Positions 1 to 6,350 of a DNA stretch of 12,590 nt are shown piece by piece (within the stretch, counting starts at the first letter, position 1; every line of letters starts with the position of its first letter). The stretch is from the NCBI GenBank assembly GCA_002352135.1, contig DEHW01000202.1, positions 1,892 to 14,481 on the forward strand, read 5' to 3'. The notes under the pieces are model-generated. The model did not search any database. It worked only from the letters and a program-made list of their open reading frames with translations, and had not been told where the DNA came from. This DNA is from Lysobacterales bacterium UBA2790. Lineage in GTDB: Bacteria; Pseudomonadota; Gammaproteobacteria; Xanthomonadales; Xanthomonadaceae. Position numbers and translations under genes: made by a program.

Positions 1-1
1 T

Positions 2-214
2 CTGGCACCCGCGATTCGTGCGCATTGGGGCGTGGATGATCCGGCGCATGCCACGGGCAGCGACGCCGAAATCGATGCCGCCTTCGTGCGCGCCTATCGC
101 TTGCTGCGCGGCTGCATCGAACAGTTCCTCGCGCTAGACCTCGACGCGCTGGCGCAACAGCCCGCCGCGCTCAAGGCCGAACTGGACCGCATTGCCGGGA
201 GCCTGCCCGCATGA
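2..214 (+). CDS. arsC: Arsenate reductase ArsC, LMW-phosphatase type (C-terminal part only)
   Basis: The last 70 codons of a gene whose start lies before the window. In the frame beginning at base 2 the residues read LAPAIRAHWGVDDPAHATG and continue through an amphipathic helix to the stop at 212-214. The 'HWG-x-DDPA' segment followed by an 'AF..AY..L...I..FL.L' helix is typical of the C-terminus of thioredoxin-coupled arsenate reductases with the low-molecular-weight tyrosine phosphatase fold. These reduce cytoplasmic arsenate to arsenite. The catalytic Cys loop would lie upstream and cannot be checked. The stop codon overlaps the ACR3 start (ATGA at 211-214), implying translational coupling, and the ACR3 neighbour strongly supports an arsenic role. 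A plain low-molecular-weight phosphatase is the alternative. Confidence 0.85.
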   Translation: MAPAIRAHWGVDDPAHATGSDAEIDAAFVRAYRLLRGCIEQFLALDLDALAQQPAALKAELDRIAGSLPA

Positions 215-1263
215 GTTCGTCCAAGGACAGTGGCATCGGTTTTTTCGAGCGCTGGCTCACCGCCTGGGTGGCGCTGTGCATCGTCGCGGGCACGGCCTTG
301 GGGCAACTGTTCCCTGGCTCAATTCAGTCAATCGCCGCTCTGGAAATCGCCAAGGTCAATCTGCCGGTCGGCGTGCTGATCTGGGCGATGATCGTGCCGA
401 TGCTGATGAAAATCGACTTCGCCTCGCTGCATGAAGTGCGTAGTCAGAAAACCAGCATCGCCATCACGCTTGCGGTGAACTGGATCGTCAAACCGTTCTC
501 GATGGCCTTGTTCGGATGGCTATTCATCAAGATCCTGTTTGCCGACTGGCTCCCCGCCAATCAGCTCGACAGCTACATGGCCGGTCTTATTCTGCTGGGC
601 GCAGCACCGTGCACCGCCATGGTCTTTGTGTGGAGTCATCTGTGTCGCGGCCATGCCGCTTTCACCCTGTCGCAGGTCGCCCTGAACGATCTGGTGATGG
701 TCTTCGCCTTCGCGCCCATCGTGGGCCTGTTGCTCGGCGTGTCGTCGATCCCGGTGCCGTGGGACACCCTGCTGCTATCCGTGCTGATCTACATCCTGAT
801 CCCGCTGGCCATTGCGCAAACTTTGCGCGCCTGGTTGAAATCTCGCAGCGGCGATGCGCTGCAGGCCGCGCTGGAAAAATCCGCGCCCTATTCGATGTTT
901 GCGTTGCTGGCGACGCTGGTCCTGCTGTTTGCATTCCAGGGCGGCCAGATTCTTGCCCAGCCAATGATCATCGCCCTGCTCGCCGTGCCGATCCTCGTGC
1001 AGACCGCCTTTATCGCCGTGCTGAGCTACTGGCTGAACTGGCAATGCCGCGTGCGGCAGGATGTCGCCGCACCCTCCACGCTGATTGGCACCTCCAACTT
1101 CTTCGAACTGGCCGTTGCCGTCGCCATCGTCCTGTACGGGCTGGATTCCGGCGCGGCCCTTGCCACCGTCGTCGGCGTATTGATCGAAGTTCCAGTGATG
1201 CTGGTACTGGTACGCCTGATCAACGCGCATCGCGAGCACTATCGGCGACGCGGCGGTGCCTGA
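211..1263 (+). CDS. acr3: ACR3 family arsenite efflux transporter
   Basis: A 350-residue inner-membrane protein with about ten hydrophobic segments, the usual size for bacterial ACR3 (arsB-type naming is also used). It exports arsenite using the proton motive force. Two family hallmarks are visible: the cysteine in 'GAAPCTAMVFVWSHL' (Cys134, fourth transmembrane helix, needed for arsenite transport) and the glutamate in 'TSNFFELAVAVAI' (Glu299, late helix). The 'KPFSMALFGWLF' segment also fits the family. The start ATG overlaps the arsC stop, with a GGGAG ribosome site at 197-201. The pair forms the downstream end of an ars operon whose regulator would be upstream of the window. The next gene starts 88 bp downstream and is unrelated. 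Confidence in family is high; the preference for arsenite over antimonite is from family knowledge. Confidence 0.95.
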   Translation: MSSSKDSGIGFFERWLTAWVALCIVAGTALGQLFPGSIQSIAALEIAKVNLPVGVLIWAMIVPMLMKIDFASLHEVRSQKTSIAITLAVNWIVKPFSMALFGWLFIKILFADWLPANQLDSYMAGLILLGAAPCTAMVFVWSHLCRGHAAFTLSQVALNDLVMVFAFAPIVGLLLGVSSIPVPWDTLLLSVLIYILIPLAIAQTLRAWLKSRSGDALQAALEKSAPYSMFALLATLVLLFAFQGGQILAQPMIIALLAVPILVQTAFIAVLSYWLNWQCRVRQDVAAPSTLIGTSNFFELAVAVAIVLYGLDSGAALATVVGVLIEVPVMLVLVRLINAHREHYRRRGGA

Positions 1264-1351
1264 TACGGTCGGGAACCAAGAACGCGCCCCATGACATGTT
1301 TCCCACCGTGATTGCGTTAACGGCAACAATTCTCTGTCTCGGTGCCAGACC

Positions 1352-3028
1352 ATGCCGTCCCGTTCCTGCCTCCATGGATTGATCGCGGTGCTCAGCCTGT
1401 CGCTGAGCAGTGTCTGCCATGCCGTCCTGTTCCGCGTTGGCGCGGATGCCGCCTGCCAATACGCTTCGCCCGCCGCGGCGGTCGCGGCGGCGCGGGCCAA
1501 TGGCAGCGGGTCGGACCAGATTTTATTGAGTGGCGATTACAGCGGTGTCGCCCTGACCATCGATACACCCGTCGAACTGCGTGGCGGCTACGCCTCCTGC
1601 AGCGCGCCCAATCCCTCTGGTCGGAGTCAACTGACCGGCACGGACGGACTCAGCCCGGTCCTGGACATCGTCAGCGCCGAAGTCACCTTGAGTGGACTGC
1701 ATGTGCGCGGCGCAAACAGTCTGCCGCCGCGCGTGCTGTATGGCGGCGGCATCGCCATCACGAATGCCGTCACTTACCTTTCGGATAGCGAGATCTCCAA
1801 CGCTGTCGCGAAACTGGGTGGTGGAATCGCCGTCGTTGGGCACAACTCGGTACTGATCCTCTATGACGATGTCGAGATCCACCACAACTACGCCTACGAG
1901 GGCGGTGGCATCTATGTGGGCGAGGCACTGATGCGGGCCTCGTACAAGAACCTGTATATCCATCACAACAGCGCCGAGCGGGATTCGCAGACCTTGGAAG
2001 GTGGACACGGCGGTGGCATCTACGTCACCGGAGCGAGCGGGTGGGCGGCCGACGTTGTGATCGCCAGCTACGAGGCGCTTGAGCCGATTCTGGGCGCGCG
2101 CATCAGCGACAACTACGCACGCAGTGGCGGCGGTGGGATTTATCTCACCAACAACGCGAGAGTAAGCGCCTACGAAACGGCCATCGAGCGCAATGGCACG
2201 GACGGCTTCGGTGGCGGCGTCATGGTCTATGCCGACGGCAGTTTCTCGCTGGCAAGGCGGGAGAGCTCTGCCAACATTTTCGTGAAGAACTGCACCTCGA
2301 CCTGCGCGCGCATCAACGACAACTTTGCCCAGGAGGGCGGCGGCGCCGTTATGACCATGGTCGGTGCCACCAGCGTCAGGCAAGGGCAGGTGATCGGCAA
2401 CAGCAGCAACCACGGCGGATCAGCCTTCCAGTTCGGCAGTATCGCCAATGCCACGCGCACCAACCATCTGGATATCGACGGCGTGGTGGTAGCGAAGAAC
2501 AATTGCAACGTCGGCACCAATGCTTGGAGACCGTGTGCGGTCTATTCCACCGTCAGCGGCGATGTGATCGATTTGCGCCATGTGACGCAAGTGAACAACC
2601 GGCTCGCCAATCCGCCGACGGCGGACTTCCGTTTCAACGGCAATGAACAGCTCCGCATCGTCAACAGCATCCTGATTCCGGATGTCTTGTCCAGCAATCT
2701 CATCTTTGGCAGTTATGTGGCGGGCACCCTGGATTGCAACCTGTACTCGCGCGGCACACTCGGTAGTCGCCCCCTCAGCGGCACGGCAACGTTCATCGAC
2801 ACCGCCACAAACGACTACCGTCTCAGCACATCGGGCACAGTCAGCGCCGGGATTGATACCTGCGATACCAGCTTCCTGGGTGAACCAGACACCTGGAACA
2901 GCGATCCTCTGTTGATGTCGCGCGGGCAGAACCTACCCAACGTTGGCGCCAGCAGCGGCACCTTGCACGATGTCGGCGCCTACGAAGCGATGCCCTCGTT
3001 GCCGTTTGGCGACGGATTTGAAGACTGA
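1352..3028 (+). CDS. Secreted right-handed beta-helix repeat protein with C-terminal GFE tail
   Basis: A 558-residue exported protein of unknown substrate. Residues 1-24 form a signal peptide (hydrophobic core LIAVLSLSLSS, likely cleavage after VCHA). The body is a parallel beta-helix: short strands alternate with Gly-rich turns, with GGG motifs near residues 131, 157, 184, 220, 259, 287 and 329, and Asn/His ladders such as 'IHHNYAYEGGGIYVGE' and 'RISDNYARSGGGGIYLTNN'. The segment 'TNDYRLSTSGTVSAGIDTC' (486-504) and 'HDVGAYE' (539-545) match the end of the beta-helix domain seen in choice-of-anchor-Q and polymorphic-outer-membrane-protein-like proteins. The final residues 'LPFGDGFED' resemble the tail of the M14 peptidase in this window. 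No lyase catalytic residues can be assigned, so an adhesin, surface or polysaccharide-binding role is equally possible. The ribosome site at the chosen ATG is poor, but the signal peptide starts there. The last 49 bp overlap the end of the opposing ridA-like gene. Confidence 0.85.
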   Translation: MPSRSCLHGLIAVLSLSLSSVCHAVLFRVGADAACQYASPAAAVAAARANGSGSDQILLSGDYSGVALTIDTPVELRGGYASCSAPNPSGRSQLTGTDGLSPVLDIVSAEVTLSGLHVRGANSLPPRVLYGGGIAITNAVTYLSDSEISNAVAKLGGGIAVVGHNSVLILYDDVEIHHNYAYEGGGIYVGEALMRASYKNLYIHHNSAERDSQTLEGGHGGGIYVTGASGWAADVVIASYEALEPILGARISDNYARSGGGGIYLTNNARVSAYETAIERNGTDGFGGGVMVYADGSFSLARRESSANIFVKNCTSTCARINDNFAQEGGGAVMTMVGATSVRQGQVIGNSSNHGGSAFQFGSIANATRTNHLDIDGVVVAKNNCNVGTNAWRPCAVYSTVSGDVIDLRHVTQVNNRLANPPTADFRFNGNEQLRIVNSILIPDVLSSNLIFGSYVAGTLDCNLYSRGTLGSRPLSGTATFIDTATNDYRLSTSGTVSAGIDTCDTSFLGEPDTWNSDPLLMSRGQNLPNVGASSGTLHDVGAYEAMPSLPFGDGFED

Positions 3029-3426
3029 GCTTCCGCGCGCTGAGCAGATTGCCGCCGTGCAGTGACTTCAATTTCGATGCGAATCGCTGGGTCGATCAAG
3101 CCTGCGCTCCACATCGTTGCGGCCGGACGGACATCGCCCAACCAGCGCCGCAGCACCGGCCAGCACAAGGGAAACTCGCTGGCATCGGGCAGGATGTAAC
3201 GCACCCGCACAATGTCCGCGATGCGCGCATCCGCCTCGCGCAATGCCGCCTCGATATTGCGCAGACATTGCTCGGTCTGCGCTTCGACGCCATCCGCCAA
3301 CTGCATCGTCGTGTAGTCGAATCCCGTCGTGCCAGACACGAACACCCAGTCACCATCAACGATGGCGCGCGAATAGGCGATGTCGGCCTCGAATCGGGAA
3401 CCGGAAGAGATTTGGCGGCGCGTCAT
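2980..3426 (-). CDS. RidA/YjgF-family protein lacking the catalytic arginine
   Basis: A 148-residue member of the YjgF/YER057c/UK114 fold, which forms cytoplasmic trimers. Family features are 'YSRAIVDGDWVFVSGTTGFD' (18-37), 'QTEQCLRNIEAALREADA' (50-67) and the closing strand 'IRIEIEVTA' (115-123, Glu120). Archetypal RidA enzymes hydrolyse reactive enamine/imine products of threonine or serine dehydratases and need an arginine in 'PAR-(S/T)'. Here the motif reads 'RPAATMW', with Ala103 at that position, so classical imine deaminase activity is unlikely and the protein belongs with Arg-less Rid subfamilies of unclear function. I start at the second ATG (3426), because GAGG (3433-3436) sits 6 bp upstream. 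An ATG at 3438 would add four residues and has no ribosome site. The family is usually about 130 residues; the extra C-terminal tail lies over the neighbouring gene. Confidence 0.9.
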   Translation of the reverse strand: MTRRQISSGSRFEADIAYSRAIVDGDWVFVSGTTGFDYTTMQLADGVEAQTEQCLRNIEAALREADARIADIVRVRYILPDASEFPLCWPVLRRWLGDVRPAATMWSAGLIDPAIRIEIEVTARRQSAQRAEAQSSNPSPNGNEGIAS

Positions 3427-3432
3427 GGGAAG

Positions 3433-3436
3433 CCTC
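3433..3436 (-). promoter_or_regulatory. Ribosome binding site deciding the ridA-like start
   Basis: The minus strand reads GAGG, six bases before the ATG at 3426. The alternative upstream ATG (3438) overlaps this site and has no comparable signal of its own, so the shorter protein is favoured. Confidence 0.55.
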
Positions 3437-3492
3437 ATGGCAAGCGGATTGCAGCGTTATGCTGGCATATCGCCAAAGGCGGCAGGTAACGC

Positions 3493-4731
3493 ATGGATCT
3501 GAACATTCACCCGACCTATTCGGCCTATCTGAGCGCGCTGGGCATCGGCCTGCTGATCGGCGTGGTCCGCGAGCGTCAGCGCGGTCCCGGCAAGCTGTCG
3601 GCCGGCATGCGCACGCATACCCTGGCCGCTCTGGGCGGGGTGATCGGCTGGCAACTCGGCCTCCCGGTGTTTCTCGTCACCTTGGCTGCGATCACCGCGC
3701 TGGCCTATGCGGGCTATCAAAAGGGTGAACCCAACTCACCCGGCCTGACCGGCGAGATCGCCCTGCTGCTAACCACCTTGCTGGGTGGACTTGCGCATCA
3801 TTCGCCGGGCTTGGCGACGGCATTGGCAGTGCTGATCGCCATCCTGCTGCAGGGTAAGGATCGCCTGCATCGTCTGGGTCGTGAACTGATCAGCGAGCAC
3901 GAAGTGCAGGATGGATTACTGCTGTTGGGTGCTGCGTTGCTGGTGCTGCCCTTGCTGCCCAGCGAGCCGATTGACCCTTACGGCGTACTCAAGCTCGCCA
4001 AGCTTTGGCAACTGGTGGTGCTGGTGATGGCGATCAGTGCCGTCGGCCATGTCGCGCTAAGGGTGGTTGGTGGTCGCTGGGGCCTGCCACTGGCGGGGTT
4101 CTTCGCCGGATTCGTGTCCTCCACCGCGGCGATTGCCGGCTTTGGTCAGCGTGTGCGCGAAACGCCGGAACTGCGCACGCCAAGTGTGGCGGCAGCGATG
4201 TTCGCCGCACTGGCTTCCTTGCTGCTGATGTTGCCGGTGATTGCCACCGTGTCACCGCTTTTCCTGAAGATCGTGTTGCCGCAGTTGTTGGCCTTCGGTG
4301 CGGTGCTCGCAGTTGGAGGACTGTTGGGGCTGAAGTTCGCCGAGGGCAATGGTCACAGTGCCATGCCGACCGCCGAGTCACGCATGTTCCGTATGAGCCA
4401 TGCCTTGATCTTCGCGGCGCTGATCGCAGGTGTGTTGTTGCTGTCAGCGTGGCTGCAGGATGTATTGGGCGATGGCGGCGCTTTGATTACGGCGGCCATT
4501 GCGGCCCTGATCGAACTGCATGCGGCAGGGGCATCGGTGGCTCAAATGGGTGCCAGCGGCACCTTCAGCACTGCGGTCGCGCAATGGGCGTTGCTGGGTG
4601 TCTTCGCAGCCAGCGTCGTGTCGCGGTCAATCGTGGCCATTGTGGCGGGTGGGCAGTCCTACGGCATACGCGTCTGCATCGGCCTTACCGCTGCCTTGCT
4701 GGCCTCGGCACTCGCCATCCTCGTTTTCTGA
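3493..4731 (+). CDS. MgtC/SapB and DUF4010 domain membrane protein
   Basis: A 412-residue polytopic inner-membrane protein. The N-terminal part (about 10-140) is an MgtC/SapB-like domain, recognised by 'LGIGLLIGVVRERQR' (16-30) followed by 'AGMRTHTLAALGGVIG' (37-52), an arrangement shared with MgtC proteins. The C-terminal part (roughly 180-400) is DUF4010, with the conserved 'GFFAGFVSSTAAIAGFG' loop and helix, then 'AESRMFRMSHALIFAAL' and 'GGALITAAIAAL'. The two-domain layout and length fit that family. No transport activity is established; a link to magnesium or envelope homeostasis is inferred only from the MgtC name. A CAGG ribosome site (3483-3486) precedes the ATG. The gene is divergent from the ridA-like gene (66 bp between starts) and converges on the POT pair, with a long perfect hairpin just after its stop. 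Confidence 0.88.
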   Translation: MDLNIHPTYSAYLSALGIGLLIGVVRERQRGPGKLSAGMRTHTLAALGGVIGWQLGLPVFLVTLAAITALAYAGYQKGEPNSPGLTGEIALLLTTLLGGLAHHSPGLATALAVLIAILLQGKDRLHRLGRELISEHEVQDGLLLLGAALLVLPLLPSEPIDPYGVLKLAKLWQLVVLVMAISAVGHVALRVVGGRWGLPLAGFFAGFVSSTAAIAGFGQRVRETPELRTPSVAAAMFAALASLLLMLPVIATVSPLFLKIVLPQLLAFGAVLAVGGLLGLKFAEGNGHSAMPTAESRMFRMSHALIFAALIAGVLLLSAWLQDVLGDGGALITAAIAALIELHAAGASVAQMGASGTFSTAVAQWALLGVFAASVVSRSIVAIVAGGQSYGIRVCIGLTAALLASALAILVF

Positions 4732-4735
4732 AGCC

Positions 4736-4766
4736 GAAGCGGTGCGCGTCCGACGCGCACCGCTTC
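4736..4766. terminator. Bidirectional terminator-like perfect inverted repeat
   Basis: GAAGCGGTGCGCGTC (4736-4750) is followed by one base and then its exact reverse complement (4752-4766). In practice this folds as a GC-rich stem of about 13 bp with a five-base loop. It lies between the converging DUF4010 gene (stop 4729-4731) and POT gene (stop 4773-4775), so it could end transcription from both sides. Neither strand has a U-run after the stem, so it may act as an mRNA-protecting hairpin or Rho-assisted stop and not as a textbook intrinsic terminator. Confidence 0.65.
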
Positions 4767-4770
4767 GCCA

Positions 4771-4790
4771 GATCACTTCACGCCATGCAT
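4771..4790. repeat. 20-bp sequence shared by the 3' ends of both POT genes (copy 1)
   Basis: GATCACTTCACGCCATGCAT is identical here and at 6331-6350. It covers the codons for the last residues (MHGVK), the stop and two bases beyond it in each POT gene, so it reflects shared ancestry or gene conversion of the paralogues. Confidence 0.8.
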
Positions 4791-6257
4791 CAATTTGTTG
4801 ATCAAAGGTGCGAACAGAAGAAAGGCTGCCCCAAAGCCAAACCCGGCAATCGCGATCTGCGTGTAGATGTGGGCGTATTGCTGAATCCCCTCTGCAGCAT
4901 CCCCTCCATAGGCCAAGGCTGCTACCGCACCCGCCGCGAAATTGCCGATAGCGGTACACAAAAACCACGCGCCCATCGCCAATCCGGTATCGCGCGCCGC
5001 CGCCAGCTTGCTGACCATCGACAAGCCAATCGGCGACAGACACAACTCGCCCATGGTGTTGATCATGTAGGCCAGCGCCAGCATCTGCCAAGGAATGCGC
5101 GCGTGGTTGTCCTGCAGGGCGCCGATACTCCAGACCAAGCTGGTGAATCCAATCGCGACGAGGATTACCGCAATGCCAAACTTGCGTGGAATGGAAGGAT
5201 TGACGCCACGCGCTTCCAGACGCGGCCATAGCCAAGCAAATACTGGCGCCAGCAGGATAATGAAAATTGGATTGGCTGACTGGAACACGGTGAAGTCAAA
5301 GGGCGCATCAACGTGATCCTTGGCGAAGAAATTCAATGACGAGCCCGCCTGCTCGAACATGCCCCAGAACAGGATCTTGGCGAGGAACAGCAACAACATG
5401 GCGATGTAGCGATGCAACTGCACACGATCCCGGCTGCGGATGCCGGCGGAGATGAAGTACACCGTCAGGACCAGAAACAAGCCGATCAGGAGGTAGCCAA
5501 CCAAGGTCTTCTGGCTGAGCAATGCGTAGACCAATGGCACTGCAACCAAGGCACCAAGAGTCACCAGAATCACTCGCGAGAAACTCTCGCCACCTGCTGG
5601 GGGCTGGCCGATCACGCCCATACGTGCAATCCGCCACTGGAAAACGACGAGGCCGAGCAACATGCCAACGCCCGCCGTGAAAAAGCCCCACTCGTAGCCG
5701 AAGTAGGCACCAACCAGCGTGCCGCACACCAAAGGCGCCAGCGCACCGCCGGCATTGATCCCCATGTAGAACCAGGTGAAGCCAGAATCGCGTCGCGCGT
5801 CATCCGGCGCGTACAGCCGGCCCACCATCGTTGAGATGTTCGGCTTGAACAGGCCGTTGCCAACGACGATCAATGAGAGGCCCAACAGAAACCATTGCAG
5901 GTCCTTGATGAGCAGAAGGAACAGTCCTGCTGCCATCAATAGCCCGCCAATCACGATGGCCCGACGATAGCCGATGAAGCGATCCGCAATGAAACCGCCG
6001 AAGATCCCGGTGGCATAGATGAGGGCGGTGTAGGCCCCATAGGTCAAGGCGGCTTCGGCCTTGGCATCGCCTTCGGGTAACAGCCCAAAGAACGTCGTTG
6101 CCACGTAGATCGCCAGCAGGGCACGCATGCCGTAGTAGGCAAAGCGTTCCCAGAACTCGGAATGCACCAACTGCCAAAGTGCGGTGGGATGCCCGAAGGT
6201 ATCTCCAGAAGGGGGCGGAATGAAATCACGGCCCAGCGTCGGCGCGGGAGCAGCCAT
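4773..6257 (-). CDS. POT-family proton-coupled peptide transporter (downstream copy)
   Basis: A 494-residue inner-membrane symporter of the PTR2/POT family (major facilitator fold), expected to import di- and tripeptides with protons. Visible signatures are 'EFWERFAYYGMRA' (Glu34, Glu37, Arg38: the ExxER proton-coupling motif of helix 1), 'GNGLFKPN' (133-140, with Lys138 on helix 4), 'WFYMGINAGG' (162-171, PTR2 signature), 'FEQAGSSLNFF' (301-311) and 'MGELCLSPIGLSM' (402-414, with Glu404). Length and motifs are intact, so it looks functional. The start is supported by GAGGA (6264-6268) six bases upstream. It lies 75 bp after a paralogue on the same strand, separated by a strong hairpin, so expression may be partly uncoupled from that gene. 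Specificity (peptides versus nitrate or other solutes) is family inference. Confidence 0.93.
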   Translation of the reverse strand: MAAPAPTLGRDFIPPPSGDTFGHPTALWQLVHSEFWERFAYYGMRALLAIYVATTFFGLLPEGDAKAEAALTYGAYTALIYATGIFGGFIADRFIGYRRAIVIGGLLMAAGLFLLLIKDLQWFLLGLSLIVVGNGLFKPNISTMVGRLYAPDDARRDSGFTWFYMGINAGGALAPLVCGTLVGAYFGYEWGFFTAGVGMLLGLVVFQWRIARMGVIGQPPAGGESFSRVILVTLGALVAVPLVYALLSQKTLVGYLLIGLFLVLTVYFISAGIRSRDRVQLHRYIAMLLLFLAKILFWGMFEQAGSSLNFFAKDHVDAPFDFTVFQSANPIFIILLAPVFAWLWPRLEARGVNPSIPRKFGIAVILVAIGFTSLVWSIGALQDNHARIPWQMLALAYMINTMGELCLSPIGLSMVSKLAAARDTGLAMGAWFLCTAIGNFAAGAVAALAYGGDAAEGIQQYAHIYTQIAIAGFGFGAAFLLFAPLINKLMHGVK

Positions 6258-6286
6258 CGAGAATCCTCACATACGTCGGAAAGGAT

Positions 6287-6311
6287 GACGGCCCGGGACA
6301 ACCGGGCCGTC
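6287..6311 (-). terminator. Hairpin between the tandem POT genes
   Basis: GACGGCCCGG (6287-6296) pairs with CCGGGCCGTC (6302-6311) around a five-base loop, a 10-bp GC-only-cored stem. On the transcribed minus strand it lies 21 bases after the stop of the upstream POT gene and 29 bases before the start of the next, and is followed by ATCCTTTCC, a weak U-tract. A second, weaker dyad (GTGATC at 6315-6320 with GATCAC at 6331-6336) lies just ahead of it and overlaps the stop codon. It probably acts as a partial terminator, attenuator or mRNA stabiliser between the two cistrons. Confidence 0.6.
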
Positions 6312-6330
6312 GCAGTGATCAGCGCATGCC

Positions 6331-6350
6331 GATCACTTCACGCCATGCAT
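6331..6350. repeat. 20-bp sequence shared by the 3' ends of both POT genes (copy 2)
   Basis: Second copy of the 20-bp identical stretch at 4771-4790, at the end of the upstream POT gene. Direct repeats about 1.56 kb apart could allow deletion of one paralogue by recombination, but 20 bp is short for that. Confidence 0.8.

Noticed and set aside
1264..1351. A regulatory element or small gene in the gap after the ACR3 gene
   Set aside because: It has only an imperfect dyad (CGGTCGGGA 1266-1274 with TCCCACCG 1301-1308) and a TTGC-GTTAACG-GCAA dyad. There is no convincing promoter, U-run or reading frame with a ribosome site.
1470..1481. Palindrome CCGCCGCGGCGG inside the beta-helix gene
   Set aside because: It encodes an Ala-rich stretch near the N-terminus and is explained by GCN codons in a GC-rich genome.
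1523..2413. A 296-codon minus-strand frame inside the beta-helix gene
   Set aside because: It mirrors the repeated Gly/Asn codons of the beta-helix (runs of Val, Ala and Asp), with no independent start signal.
4005..5231. A 408-codon plus-strand frame bridging the DUF4010 and POT genes
   Set aside because: It runs out of frame through one well-supported gene, across the hairpin, and antisense to the next. Its composition is Arg/Cys/Gly-rich with no recognisable domain.
4771..6350. The identical 20-bp stretches at 4771-4790 and 6331-6350 as attachment sites or insertion-element ends
   Set aside because: Both encode the same conserved C-terminal residues and stop of paralogous transporters; there is no integrase, transposase or target duplication nearby.
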